Part shown: piece by piece, positions 6,550 through 14,468 of the stretch | Position numbering within the stretch: position 1 is the first letter of the stretch | Layout: each line of letters opens with the position of its first letter | Origin: DASPXY01 sp038227745 | GTDB lineage: Bacteria > Planctomycetota > Planctomycetia > Gemmatales > Gemmataceae | Direction: 5' to 3' | NCBI GenBank assembly: GCA_038227745.1 | Contig: JBBRPS010000176.1 | Location: forward strand, 1-14,487 | Length of the DNA stretch: 14,487 bases | The notes under the pieces: generated by a model | The model's input: the letters and a program-made list of their open reading frames with translations, nothing else | Told to the model about the DNA's origin: nothing | The model's database searches: none | Translations under genes and position numbers: made by a program

Positions 6550-9500
6550 ATGAACACCTGCCAGGAATACCAAGCCCAGCTCCTCGACCACCTGTTCGGG
6601 CTCCTCGACGGCCTGGAACGCGAAGCGCTCGAGGTCCACCTCGAAGCCTGCGACGCCTGCCGCAGCGCCCGCGCCACCGCCGAGCAGCAGCGCCAGGTCA
6701 TCGCCTTCGCCGCGAAGGGTGCGTTCCCCGAAGTGCGCTTCGACCCGCCCGCCGTCAAGGTCGCCGCCCACCGGGAAGAGGCGCCGCAGGTCCTGCCCGT
6801 TCACCCGCGGCGCTGGGGCCGCTGGGCGGTCGCCGCCGGCCTGCTCCTGGCCGCCGGCCTCGGCCTCGTCGGCGGGTTGAGCTACTCCCGCCACAGCGAC
6901 GACGTGGCCCGCGCCCGCGAGGACTACGACCGGACCGTCCGCGCCCGCGACGCCCTGGCCCGCAACCAGCAGCGCGACCGCGCCCGCGACCAGCAGGACA
7001 TCGCCGAGATTCAGGAGCAGATCCGCCTCCTCGAAGCGAAGTGGGACGGCGAGGTCAAGAAGGTGCAGCGCGAGTTCAACGACCGCGACGTGCAGATCGT
7101 CGTCACCGGGCCGAAGACGGTGCAGGCCGGCGCCCCCAACGTCTACCGCATCGAGGCCCATCGCCAGCACAACAACAAAGCGCTGGGGCGCGGACTCAAG
7201 ATGACCGCCCGCATCCTCGACGCCACCTCGAAGCGCGAGCTGGCCCGCCACCCCGTCACCGAGGGCGCGACGAAGTGGGTGCTGCCGCAGAACCTGCCCG
7301 TCAAGCCGGGGGCGCAGCTGACGCTGGTCGTCACCGAGGAGAACGAGGGCACGCCCATCACCTGGGCGCGTGCCATCGCCGCCACCGCCACCCCGCTCGG
7401 GATGAACCCCTACGCCGCCGTGCTGTCCTACGCCGCCCGCGAGTCCGACCGCACCCGCGTCAGCGAGGGCCTGCAGCTCGTCGGCGCGCTGTTCGTCACG
7501 CACCTGACCACCGACCGGCCGATGTACCGCCCCGGCGAGGTCGTCCGCTTCCGCTCGCTGACGCTGGAGCGCTTCCGCCTCAAGCCGGGCGCGGAGGACT
7601 TCCAGCTCCGCTACCGCATCACCGACCCGCGCGGCGGCGAGGTGTTCAAGCTCGACGGGGCCGCTCGCGTCACCGTCGAGGGACCGAAGGGCAAGACGGA
7701 GGTGCTCGGCCCCGACGGCAAGGCGGTGCGCGGCATCGGCGCCGGCGAGTTCCGCGTCCCGTCCGACGCCGCCGGCGGCGAGTACACGCTGACCGTCAGC
7801 GAGGCCTTCGACCGCTTCCCGCCCGAGCGCCGGAAGTTCCTCGTCAACCAGTACCAGGCCCCGCGCCTCAACAAGGAGCTGGAGTTCACCCGCAAGTCCT
7901 ACGGGCCGGGCGACGTGGTCGAGGCGAACTGCAAGGTCGCTCGCGTCGAGGGCGGCGCCGTCATCGACAACCAGCCCGTCACCGTCTCGGCGCTCGTGGA
8001 CGGCCAGGCCTGCACCGTGCTGGACGAGGGAGTGCTGCGCGTGCGCCAGGGCGCGGTGACCGTCCGCTTCCGCCTCCCCGAGAAGATGGAGCGCGGCAGC
8101 GGTATCGCCTCCGTGCAGTTCCAGGACGGCGGCACCCACGAAACCCTGGTCCGGCCCATCCCGATCGTGCTGAAGAAGCTGTTCGTCGAGTTCTTCCCCG
8201 AGGGTGGCGACCTGGCCGCGGGCGTGCCGAACCGCGTCTACTTCACCGCGAAGACGACCCTCGGCAAGCCGGCCGAGCTGCGGGGGCGACTGGTCGATCA
8301 GGACGGCACCAAGGTCGCCGAGGTGCGCACGCTGAACGACGACACGGAGGCGGGCGTCAACCAGGGCATGGGCCTGTTCGAGTTCACGCCGCAGGCCGGC
8401 AAGACCTACGAGGTCAAGATCGACGCGCCCATCGGCATCGAGAGCCGGCACACCCTCCCCGCCGCCAAGGTCGGCGCCGTGGCCCTGTCGATCCCGAACG
8501 GCGTCTTCACCGAGAAGATCGACGTGGTCCTGCGCAGCGCCGACACGACGCGCAAGCTGCTCGTCGGCGCCTACTGCCGCGGACGGCTGCTCGACCACCT
8601 GAGCGTCGTGGCGAAGAAGGGCGAGGCGGTGCCGGTGGCGCTCACCCCGGCCGCGTCGGTCAGCGGCGTCTACCGCGTGACCGTGTTCGAGGACCGCGGC
8701 GGCGCCGAGTTGGTGCCCGTCGCCGAGCGGCTCGTCTATCGCCGGCCGGTCGAACAGCTTCGCCTGGAGGTGAAGGCCGACAAGGACGCCTACAGCCCCG
8801 GCGACCGGGTGACGCTGAGTTTCAAGGCCGTCGATGAGCAGAAGCGGCCGGTGCCGGCGATCATCATGGCCGCGGCGGTGGACCAGGGCATTATCAAGCT
8901 GGCCGACGAAAAGACGGCCCGCAGCATGCCGACGCACTTCTACCTGACGACGGAAGTGCGGCAGCCCGAGGAGCTGGAGTACGCCGACTTCCTCGTCGGC
9001 ACGAACGCCAAAGCGGCGCGGGCGCTGGACCTGCTGCTGGGCACGCAGGGCTGGCGGCGCTTCGCCGAGCAAAAGGATCCGGGCCGCTTCCGCGAGCAGC
9101 AGAAGCAGGACGCCGACCGGCTGCTGATGGCGTCGGGGGCCGCCCGGCCAGAGCAGAACAACCTCCATGAAGTGCGAGTGGCCAGGCTCGATCGGTCGTT
9201 CGCGCCGCGGCACCTCACGCTGCAACAGAAGCTGGCCGCGAAGGAGGCCCAGGAGGAGCAGCGGCAGGGGAAGTCGGCGAACGAGCTGGCGCAGCTGCAG
9301 GGCCGCATCCACGGCGCCCAGGTGGCTGCCACCGGCGCCGAGATGGAGCTGCGAGAGCAGAAGGACCGCCTGCTCAAGTACGCCCTGATGTTCCTGGCGG
9401 CGGTGCTGCTGGTGGCGGGCGTTGCCGGCTTCGCGGTCGGCATGATGCGGATCGCCAACGAGCGGCCGGGTGCGACGCCCTACTTCGCGACCGGCGTCTC

Positions 9501-12465
9501 CGCGCTGCTGCTGCTGGTCATCCTCGGGCTCGGCTCCGCGGTAGCCTACCTGGGCGACCGGCCGCACGCCTTCGGTCCCGTCGCGGCGAACATGAAGCCG
9601 GGCGGCGCGGGCGCGATGGCCCCGAAAATGGGGCGCGGTGAAGTGCGGCTCGACGAAATGGCCGAGGGGATGGATGGGGTCAAGGGGATGAAGGACGCAG
9701 CGCCCCCGCCGATGGCGATGGATGACGGCAAGTTGAATGAAAAAGAAAAAGCGCCCCCGCCGATGGCGAGGATGCCCGCGGAGCCCGCCAAGGGCCCGCG
9801 GCCCGTGGACTTCGCAGCCCCCGCGCCGGAGGTCCATGCGGCGCTGGGGCTCAAGCCGCCGCCCGCTCCGCTCGGCGCCATCAACCCGGACGCGCCCGGG
9901 GGGATCCTCAATCAGGCGGGCCAGGGGCTGGGTGGGCTCGGCGACCGCCCCGGCAGGCCGCAGGGTTTCGGCGGGGGAAAACAGATGGCGGGCGGCGGCT
10001 TTGGTCTCCAGCCAGGCGAGCCGAGGATGCCGATGAAAATGCCTCCGATGGGGATGGCGCCCCCCGGCGTTCGCGGGGGGGACGATGGCCTCAAGGCCGA
10101 GATGCCGATGGGTGGCGCAAACTTCCGGCAGGCTGGCCTGGAGCCGATGAATGGGGAGCAGGCCATGCTGGGGTGGGAGCGGGACCTGCGCAAGAATGGC
10201 AAGTTCAAGGAGATCGCCCAGCTGCGGATGCGCCTCGAGCCGCGCCGCGCCAACGCCCTGCCCGCGGCCGTCGAGCCGCTCATCGTCCGCGAGTACGCCC
10301 ACAAGCACACGCCGGCCATCGATAACGTCCGCCGTGACTTCGCCGAGACCGTTTACTGGCAGCCCGTCCTCGTGCTGCCCGGCGGCAAGAAGACCGACGT
10401 GTCCTTCGACCTGTCCGACTCGGTGACGCGCTTCCAGGTCCTCGTCTGCGGCCACACCCTCGACGGGCGGCTCGGCGCCGTCACCACCGAGGTCGCCTCA
10501 CGGCTGCCGTTCAGCGTCGAGCCGAGGGTGCCGATCGAGGTCACCCGCAGTGACAAGGTCATCATCCCGGTCGCCGTGGCCAACGACTCCAGCAAGTCGC
10601 GCTCCGTCGAGATCGACGTGCAGACGAAGAACCTGACCGTCGTCGGCCCCGCGAAGAAGCAACTCGCCCTCGACGCCGGCAAGCGCGTCCGCCAGCTCTT
10701 TACCTTTGAGCCGTCCGCGGTCGAGGGTGAGGCGACCGTGAACTTCACCGGCCGCTGCGAGCCGTTCGGCGTGGACAGGGTGGAGCGCAAGTTCCGCATC
10801 GTGCCCGAGGGCTTCCCGGTCGTCGGCTCGAAGAGCGACCTGCTGGAGAACGTCGCGACGCACGAGGTCGTCCTGCCCGAGACGTGGGTGAAGGGCACGC
10901 TGAAGATGCAGGCGCAGGTTTTCCCGTCCACGCTGGCCGACCTGCAGAAGGGCCTGGAGTCGATGCTCCGCGAGCCCGGCGGCTGCTTCGAGCAGACCTC
11001 GAGCAGCAACTACCCGAACGTGATGATCCTCAGCTACATGAAGGAGAGCGACCAGGCCGACCCGCAACTCGAGAAGCGCGCCCGCCAGCTCCTCACGAGC
11101 GGCTACCAGATGCTCACCTCCTTCGAGTGCATGAACCCGGCCCAGCAGAGTGACCGCCGCGGCTACGAGTGGTTCGGCCAGACCGCCCCGCCGCACGAGG
11201 CGCTGACGGCATACGGCCTGCTGCAGTTCCGCGACATGGCCAAGGTCCACCCCGTGGACGCGGCGATGGTGGAGCGGACGAAGAAGTATCTCCTCGCCCA
11301 GCGCGACGGCAAGGGCGGCTTCCGCCGGAACCCGCGCGCCCTCGACAGCTTCGGCCGCGCCCCCGACCACATCACCACCGCCTACATCGTCTGGGCGCTG
11401 ACCGAGAGCGGCGGCGAGGACAACCTCGACATCGAGATGAACGCCCTGCTCGCGCGGGCGAAGACGTCGAAAGATCCGTACTTCGTCGCCCTGGTCGGGA
11501 TCGGCCACCTCAACCGCGGCAAGACCGCCGAGGGGCTGGCGCTGCTGAAGGACCTGCGCTCGGCGCAGCAGGCGGACGGCCGGCTGACGGGCGCCCAAAT
11601 GAGCATCACCGGCTCGGGCGGGCGCGACCTGGAGATCGAGACGACGGCGCTGGCGACGCTGGCGTGGCTGCGGGCCAACCGTCCCGCCGACTTCAACCCG
11701 AGCGTGCAGAAGGCGGTGAAGTGGATCGGCCGGCAGCGCGGCGGCTACGGCGGCTTCGGCTCGACGCAGTCCACCATCCTCGCCCTCAAGGCGCTGATCG
11801 CCTTCACGCACGACAACCGCAAGGTGCCCGCCGACTCCGAGCTGATCCTGGAAGTCAACGGCAAGCGCGTCGCCGCCAAGAAGTTCGCCGCCGGCAGCCG
11901 CGATGGCATCACGGTCGCCATCCCCGACGAGAGCATCCTCAAGCCGGGGAAGAACCAGGTGCGTATCGCGATGGAGAAGAATCAGTTCCCCTACACGCTG
12001 ACCTGGGAGTACCGGACGCGCAAGCCGGCGAACCCGGAGGGCTGCCCCGTCCACCTGACGACGCGGCTCGACCGGGCGGAGGCCGAGGAGGGCGAGACGG
12101 TGCGCCTGACCGCGCTGGTCGAAAACAAGAGCGGCAAGGGCCAGGGCATGGCGGTCGCGATCCTGGGCCTGCCGGGCGGCCTGGCGGTGCCGGAGGACAT
12201 GCGGCAGCTCAAGGACATGGCCCGCCTGCGCGACGACGGCACGAAGCGCGGCGAGATCGACGCCTTCGAGATCCGCGGCCGTGAGCTGGTCCTGTACTGG
12301 CGCGACCTGGCGCCGGGGAAGAAGATCGAGGTGAGCGTGGACCTGGTGTGCCGCATTCCCGGCGAGTACCGCGGCCCCGCGAGCCGGGCGTATCTCTACT
12401 ACAATGCCGACAACAAGTTCTGGACCGAGGCGCTGACGGTCACCATCGCCCCGAAGGCGGAGTGA
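6550..12465 (+). CDS. Anti-sigma zinc finger fused to a thioester alpha-2-macroglobulin
   Basis: This 1971-residue envelope protein probably traps proteases and controls the sigma factor encoded upstream. In order: residues 1-45 hold a zinc-binding anti-sigma motif (C4; H30-x3-C34-x2-C37). RRWGR leads into a membrane helix (91-110), then a coiled coil (about 115-180). Macroglobulin beta domains follow: MG2-like from about 316 (TTDRPMYRPGEVVRFRS), MG3-like from 436, MG4-like from 542, and a bait-region-type domain at 737-840 ending in LLGTQGWRRF. An insert follows, with a second coiled coil (about 893-940), two membrane helices (943-966, 979-1000) and a Met/Pro/Gly-rich stretch (1002-1206). 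Next come the A2M domain (about 1262-1330), the toroidal thioester domain (about 1460-1760) with GGCFEQ, where Cys1479 and Gln1482 can form the thioester, and a receptor-binding-type end (about 1840-1965). ATG 6550 follows GGAGAG. The bacterial relative YfhM of E. coli has about 1650 residues and no zinc finger. No penicillin-binding-protein gene is adjacent. Confidence 0.93.
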   Translation: MNTCQEYQAQLLDHLFGLLDGLEREALEVHLEACDACRSARATAEQQRQVIAFAAKGAFPEVRFDPPAVKVAAHREEAPQVLPVHPRRWGRWAVAAGLLLAAGLGLVGGLSYSRHSDDVARAREDYDRTVRARDALARNQQRDRARDQQDIAEIQEQIRLLEAKWDGEVKKVQREFNDRDVQIVVTGPKTVQAGAPNVYRIEAHRQHNNKALGRGLKMTARILDATSKRELARHPVTEGATKWVLPQNLPVKPGAQLTLVVTEENEGTPITWARAIAATATPLGMNPYAAVLSYAARESDRTRVSEGLQLVGALFVTHLTTDRPMYRPGEVVRFRSLTLERFRLKPGAEDFQLRYRITDPRGGEVFKLDGAARVTVEGPKGKTEVLGPDGKAVRGIGAGEFRVPSDAAGGEYTLTVSEAFDRFPPERRKFLVNQYQAPRLNKELEFTRKSYGPGDVVEANCKVARVEGGAVIDNQPVTVSALVDGQACTVLDEGVLRVRQGAVTVRFRLPEKMERGSGIASVQFQDGGTHETLVRPIPIVLKKLFVEFFPEGGDLAAGVPNRVYFTAKTTLGKPAELRGRLVDQDGTKVAEVRTLNDDTEAGVNQGMGLFEFTPQAGKTYEVKIDAPIGIESRHTLPAAKVGAVALSIPNGVFTEKIDVVLRSADTTRKLLVGAYCRGRLLDHLSVVAKKGEAVPVALTPAASVSGVYRVTVFEDRGGAELVPVAERLVYRRPVEQLRLEVKADKDAYSPGDRVTLSFKAVDEQKRPVPAIIMAAAVDQGIIKLADEKTARSMPTHFYLTTEVRQPEELEYADFLVGTNAKAARALDLLLGTQGWRRFAEQKDPGRFREQQKQDADRLLMASGAARPEQNNLHEVRVARLDRSFAPRHLTLQQKLAAKEAQEEQRQGKSANELAQLQGRIHGAQVAATGAEMELREQKDRLLKYALMFLAAVLLVAGVAGFAVGMMRIANERPGATPYFATGVSALLLLVILGLGSAVAYLGDRPHAFGPVAANMKPGGAGAMAPKMGRGEVRLDEMAEGMDGVKGMKDAAPPPMAMDDGKLNEKEKAPPPMARMPAEPAKGPRPVDFAAPAPEVHAALGLKPPPAPLGAINPDAPGGILNQAGQGLGGLGDRPGRPQGFGGGKQMAGGGFGLQPGEPRMPMKMPPMGMAPPGVRGGDDGLKAEMPMGGANFRQAGLEPMNGEQAMLGWERDLRKNGKFKEIAQLRMRLEPRRANALPAAVEPLIVREYAHKHTPAIDNVRRDFAETVYWQPVLVLPGGKKTDVSFDLSDSVTRFQVLVCGHTLDGRLGAVTTEVASRLPFSVEPRVPIEVTRSDKVIIPVAVANDSSKSRSVEIDVQTKNLTVVGPAKKQLALDAGKRVRQLFTFEPSAVEGEATVNFTGRCEPFGVDRVERKFRIVPEGFPVVGSKSDLLENVATHEVVLPETWVKGTLKMQAQVFPSTLADLQKGLESMLREPGGCFEQTSSSNYPNVMILSYMKESDQADPQLEKRARQLLTSGYQMLTSFECMNPAQQSDRRGYEWFGQTAPPHEALTAYGLLQFRDMAKVHPVDAAMVERTKKYLLAQRDGKGGFRRNPRALDSFGRAPDHITTAYIVWALTESGGEDNLDIEMNALLARAKTSKDPYFVALVGIGHLNRGKTAEGLALLKDLRSAQQADGRLTGAQMSITGSGGRDLEIETTALATLAWLRANRPADFNPSVQKAVKWIGRQRGGYGGFGSTQSTILALKALIAFTHDNRKVPADSELILEVNGKRVAAKKFAAGSRDGITVAIPDESILKPGKNQVRIAMEKNQFPYTLTWEYRTRKPANPEGCPVHLTTRLDRAEAEEGETVRLTALVENKSGKGQGMAVAILGLPGGLAVPEDMRQLKDMARLRDDGTKRGEIDAFEIRGRELVLYWRDLAPGKKIEVSVDLVCRIPGEYRGPASRAYLYYNADNKFWTEALTVTIAPKAE

Positions 12466-12471
12466 CGCTGC

Positions 12472-12639
12472 AGTTATCCTGCACGCGGGATAACCGGACA
12501 CAAGCCCGACGCGCCAGCGAGGAAATGCCTCGCTGGCGCGTCGGGCTTGTGTGGGGCTTCCGCCGTGTGACACAAGCCCGACGCGCCAGCGAGGCATTTC
12601 CTCGCTGGCGCGTCGGGCTTGTGTCCAGTTATCCCGCGT
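12472..12639. repeat. Mirrored double hairpin, 70-bp-arm inverted repeat
   Basis: Two long hairpins stand back to back after the macroglobulin stop codon. The first has 25-bp arms (12498-12522, 12528-12552) and loop AAATG. The second has 26-bp arms (12569-12594, 12600-12625) and loop CATTT, and is the reverse complement of the first. Including flanks, 12483-12552 and 12570-12639 are 70-bp inverted repeats with one mismatch (12495 against 12627) and a 17-bp spacer. A further 7-bp repeat (GTTATCC 12473-12479, GGATAAC 12488-12494) extends the structure leftwards. It has no gene, and its translations give the PTRQRG/QARRAS-type peptides I associate with planctomycete repeats. It may act as a bidirectional terminator between the convergent macroglobulin and transposase genes. 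Confidence 0.8.
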
Positions 12640-12671
12640 TGAGTATAAAGCGGCTCGATCACCCCTTTTTT

Positions 12672-12690
12672 GTAACTTCTCAATAACCCT
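12672..12690 (+). repeat. IS66 terminal inverted repeat, left
   Basis: GTAACTTCTCAATAACCCT, exactly complementary to 14469-14487. It starts 32 bp after the mirrored hairpin element. Confidence 0.92.
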
Positions 12691-12791
12691 GGGCACGCGA
12701 GGTTCCGGCTTCAGAGCGCGCATGGGAACCCCGTAGGGCGTTTCGGCAGGGGTCCCGTGCTGAGCCCTTGGCCGTGCGCGCCTCCCTTCCC

Positions 12792-14420
12792 TCAGGCGGG
12801 CACGGCCTCCCCAGGCACGGCGGCACGGCGCGCCGCCGCCCGCTGCCGGATCACTTCCGCCAGGCGGGCAATCGCCCCCAGGCCCCGCAGCCGATCCTTC
12901 AGGTAGGCCCAAAAACTCACCCCCAACTTCCGGCACGTCTTCTTCAAACTCGCGAACGTGTCCCGGCACCGACGCCCCGCCCCGCTCCGCGTGCTCCCAC
13001 TGATCTTTCGCGTCTTCACGTAACCCCGAATGATCGACTCCGTGCCGTTGTTGTGCAGCGGCACCGCTGGCTGCTCCAACACCCGCAGCAGATCTGCCTT
13101 GTGGTCACGCATCTCCTTCAGCACGTTGCCGATGCTCGCCGGATAAGCGGTCGGCTGGCTGACCAGCGCGTCGAAGCGGGCTTCCAAGCCTGCCTTGGAC
13201 GCCGCGTCCGGCTGCGCCCGATAGGCCTTCAAGTGCTGGTACAGCTCCCAGAGTTGCTGCCGCACCTGCTCCAACGCCGCCCGGTGCGCCTCGTTGTACG
13301 GCACCGCACGCGCCAGCGGCCGCTCCGCATGCACCCAGCAGGACGCATGGACCAGGATGTCGAACTGCGCCGCGCCGTCGCTGAGGACCACCAGCTCCGG
13401 CGAAACTCCCTGCTCGATCACCTGCCCCAGCAACGCCCCCTCCGTGGCGAGCCGCACGTGCAGTTTCGCCGCGATGCCCAACTCCGCGAGGCGCGCCTGC
13501 CACGCTGCCTCGTCGGCGAATTGCCGCGGCCCCGCGCACAATTTCTCCACCACCGCCAGCGACAACTCCTGCCGTTCCCAGTAGGCCAAGGCCGCGGCGT
13601 TGATCGTGTAGCCGGTGGACGCCCCCCGCAGCACCCCCAGGAAGTTCAGTCGGCTCTTGCTGTCGGTGCTCTCGAAGTAGGCGAACAGGTCGTTGCCGAG
13701 GGCGGTGCAGACGCCGTTGTGCCCCTCGTGCCGCGCCCCCGTATCGTCCACGCCGATGTACGGCGACACGGCCAGCCCCGCCGACAGCACCTCCGCCTTC
13801 TCCTCATGGAAACCCTCGTGGCCCTCGGTCAGGAGGCGACTGATCTGGCCGGCAGAGATGTCGATCCCCAGTTCCCGCAGTTGTTCGAGCAAGAGCGGCT
13901 GCGTGACGTTGTTGTGGTGATGCTGGTGCAGGAGGTAGGCGATCAGGTCAGGCCCGAAGTGGCTGCCCGGCAGAACGTCGTCCGGCAAGGGCGCCAGCAG
14001 GGTTTGGCCGTCGGCGGTGCGGATGCGTTCGCGCAGGTAGCGTGTGACCTTGCCGTGGAGCACCAGTTCCTGGACGAAGTATTCTTCGTAGCCGTTGGAG
14101 ACTGCTCCCGGCGGGGGGTCTGGAAAGGGAATCGTCACCTCGATGGGGGTGAGGAACAAGGCGTTCTTGGAGCGCTTCTGGGAACCGGGCCGCTGGTCCG
14201 CGTCGCCAGCGGGTGGCTTGGGGGGCGGCGTTTCGAGCCGGCTGGGAGCGATCTTGGGCCGGGGCTGTTGGCCCTTGAGGATGGCGATCTCGTCGCGGAG
14301 TTGCTGGACGGTCTCTTCGAGTTGCGCGATGCGCTGCTGCTGGGCGTCGAGGATGGCCAGCAGCGCCTCGACGAGCGGCGTGCGTTCGGCGGCGGGGATT
14401 GGGGGAATGTCGATTCGCAT
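12792..14420 (-). CDS. tnpC: IS66-family transposase (TnpC-type)
   Basis: This 542-residue transposase moves the surrounding element by DDE chemistry. Residues 16-50 form a leucine-zipper-like coiled coil (LVEALLAILDAQQQRIAQLE), usual at the IS66 N-terminus. A Pro-rich, basic linker (51-85) follows. The catalytic core has Asp225/226 in IGVDDTGARH, Asp348 in VVLSDGAAQFD followed by SCWVHAERPL, and Glu461 in HNNGTESIIRGYVKTRK. After Glu461 comes the IS66-type end (FASLKKTCRKLGVSFWAYLKDRL). No frameshift or internal stop is seen, so it is probably functional. The ATG at 14420 lies 48 bp inside the right terminal repeat. Its Shine-Dalgarno GGAAAG is part of a small hairpin. It is transcribed towards the macroglobulin gene, with the mirrored hairpins between them. 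An older replicative role can be excluded, but whether the element is still mobile cannot be told from one copy. Confidence 0.95.
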   Translation of the reverse strand: MRIDIPPIPAAERTPLVEALLAILDAQQQRIAQLEETVQQLRDEIAILKGQQPRPKIAPSRLETPPPKPPAGDADQRPGSQKRSKNALFLTPIEVTIPFPDPPPGAVSNGYEEYFVQELVLHGKVTRYLRERIRTADGQTLLAPLPDDVLPGSHFGPDLIAYLLHQHHHNNVTQPLLLEQLRELGIDISAGQISRLLTEGHEGFHEEKAEVLSAGLAVSPYIGVDDTGARHEGHNGVCTALGNDLFAYFESTDSKSRLNFLGVLRGASTGYTINAAALAYWERQELSLAVVEKLCAGPRQFADEAAWQARLAELGIAAKLHVRLATEGALLGQVIEQGVSPELVVLSDGAAQFDILVHASCWVHAERPLARAVPYNEAHRAALEQVRQQLWELYQHLKAYRAQPDAASKAGLEARFDALVSQPTAYPASIGNVLKEMRDHKADLLRVLEQPAVPLHNNGTESIIRGYVKTRKISGSTRSGAGRRCRDTFASLKKTCRKLGVSFWAYLKDRLRGLGAIARLAEVIRQRAAARRAAVPGEAVPA

Positions 14421-14421
14421 A

Positions 14422-14439
14422 CTTTCCAGAATAGGAAAG
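14422..14439 (-). promoter_or_regulatory. Hairpin covering the transposase ribosome-binding site
   Basis: CTTTCCAGAATAGGAAAG (plus strand) is an inverted repeat with 6-bp arms and a 6-nt loop, one base before the transposase ATG. In the mRNA the downstream arm is GGAAAG, the only Shine-Dalgarno-like sequence there, so folding would mask it. It could limit transposase translation or serve as a protein-binding operator. Confidence 0.4.
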
Positions 14440-14468
14440 CGACCCCCGATCAGCTGCGCCTCTTTTCA

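Noticed and set aside
6316..10455. Open frame of 1379 codons on the minus strand, antisense to the macroglobulin gene
   Set aside because: Its product is Arg/Leu/Gly/Asp/Val-rich with no recognisable domain. Long antisense frames are expected opposite genes with strongly GC-ending codons. The plus-strand frame has complete macroglobulin domains.
12498..12625. CRISPR-like repeats
   Set aside because: There are only two units, inverted relative to each other with no unique spacers in series, so this is a palindromic repeat and not an array.
10498..12969. Open frame of 823 codons on the minus strand across the macroglobulin end, the hairpins and the IS end
   Set aside because: It runs through the repeat and the IS boundary with low-complexity composition and no domain, so it is a codon-bias shadow.
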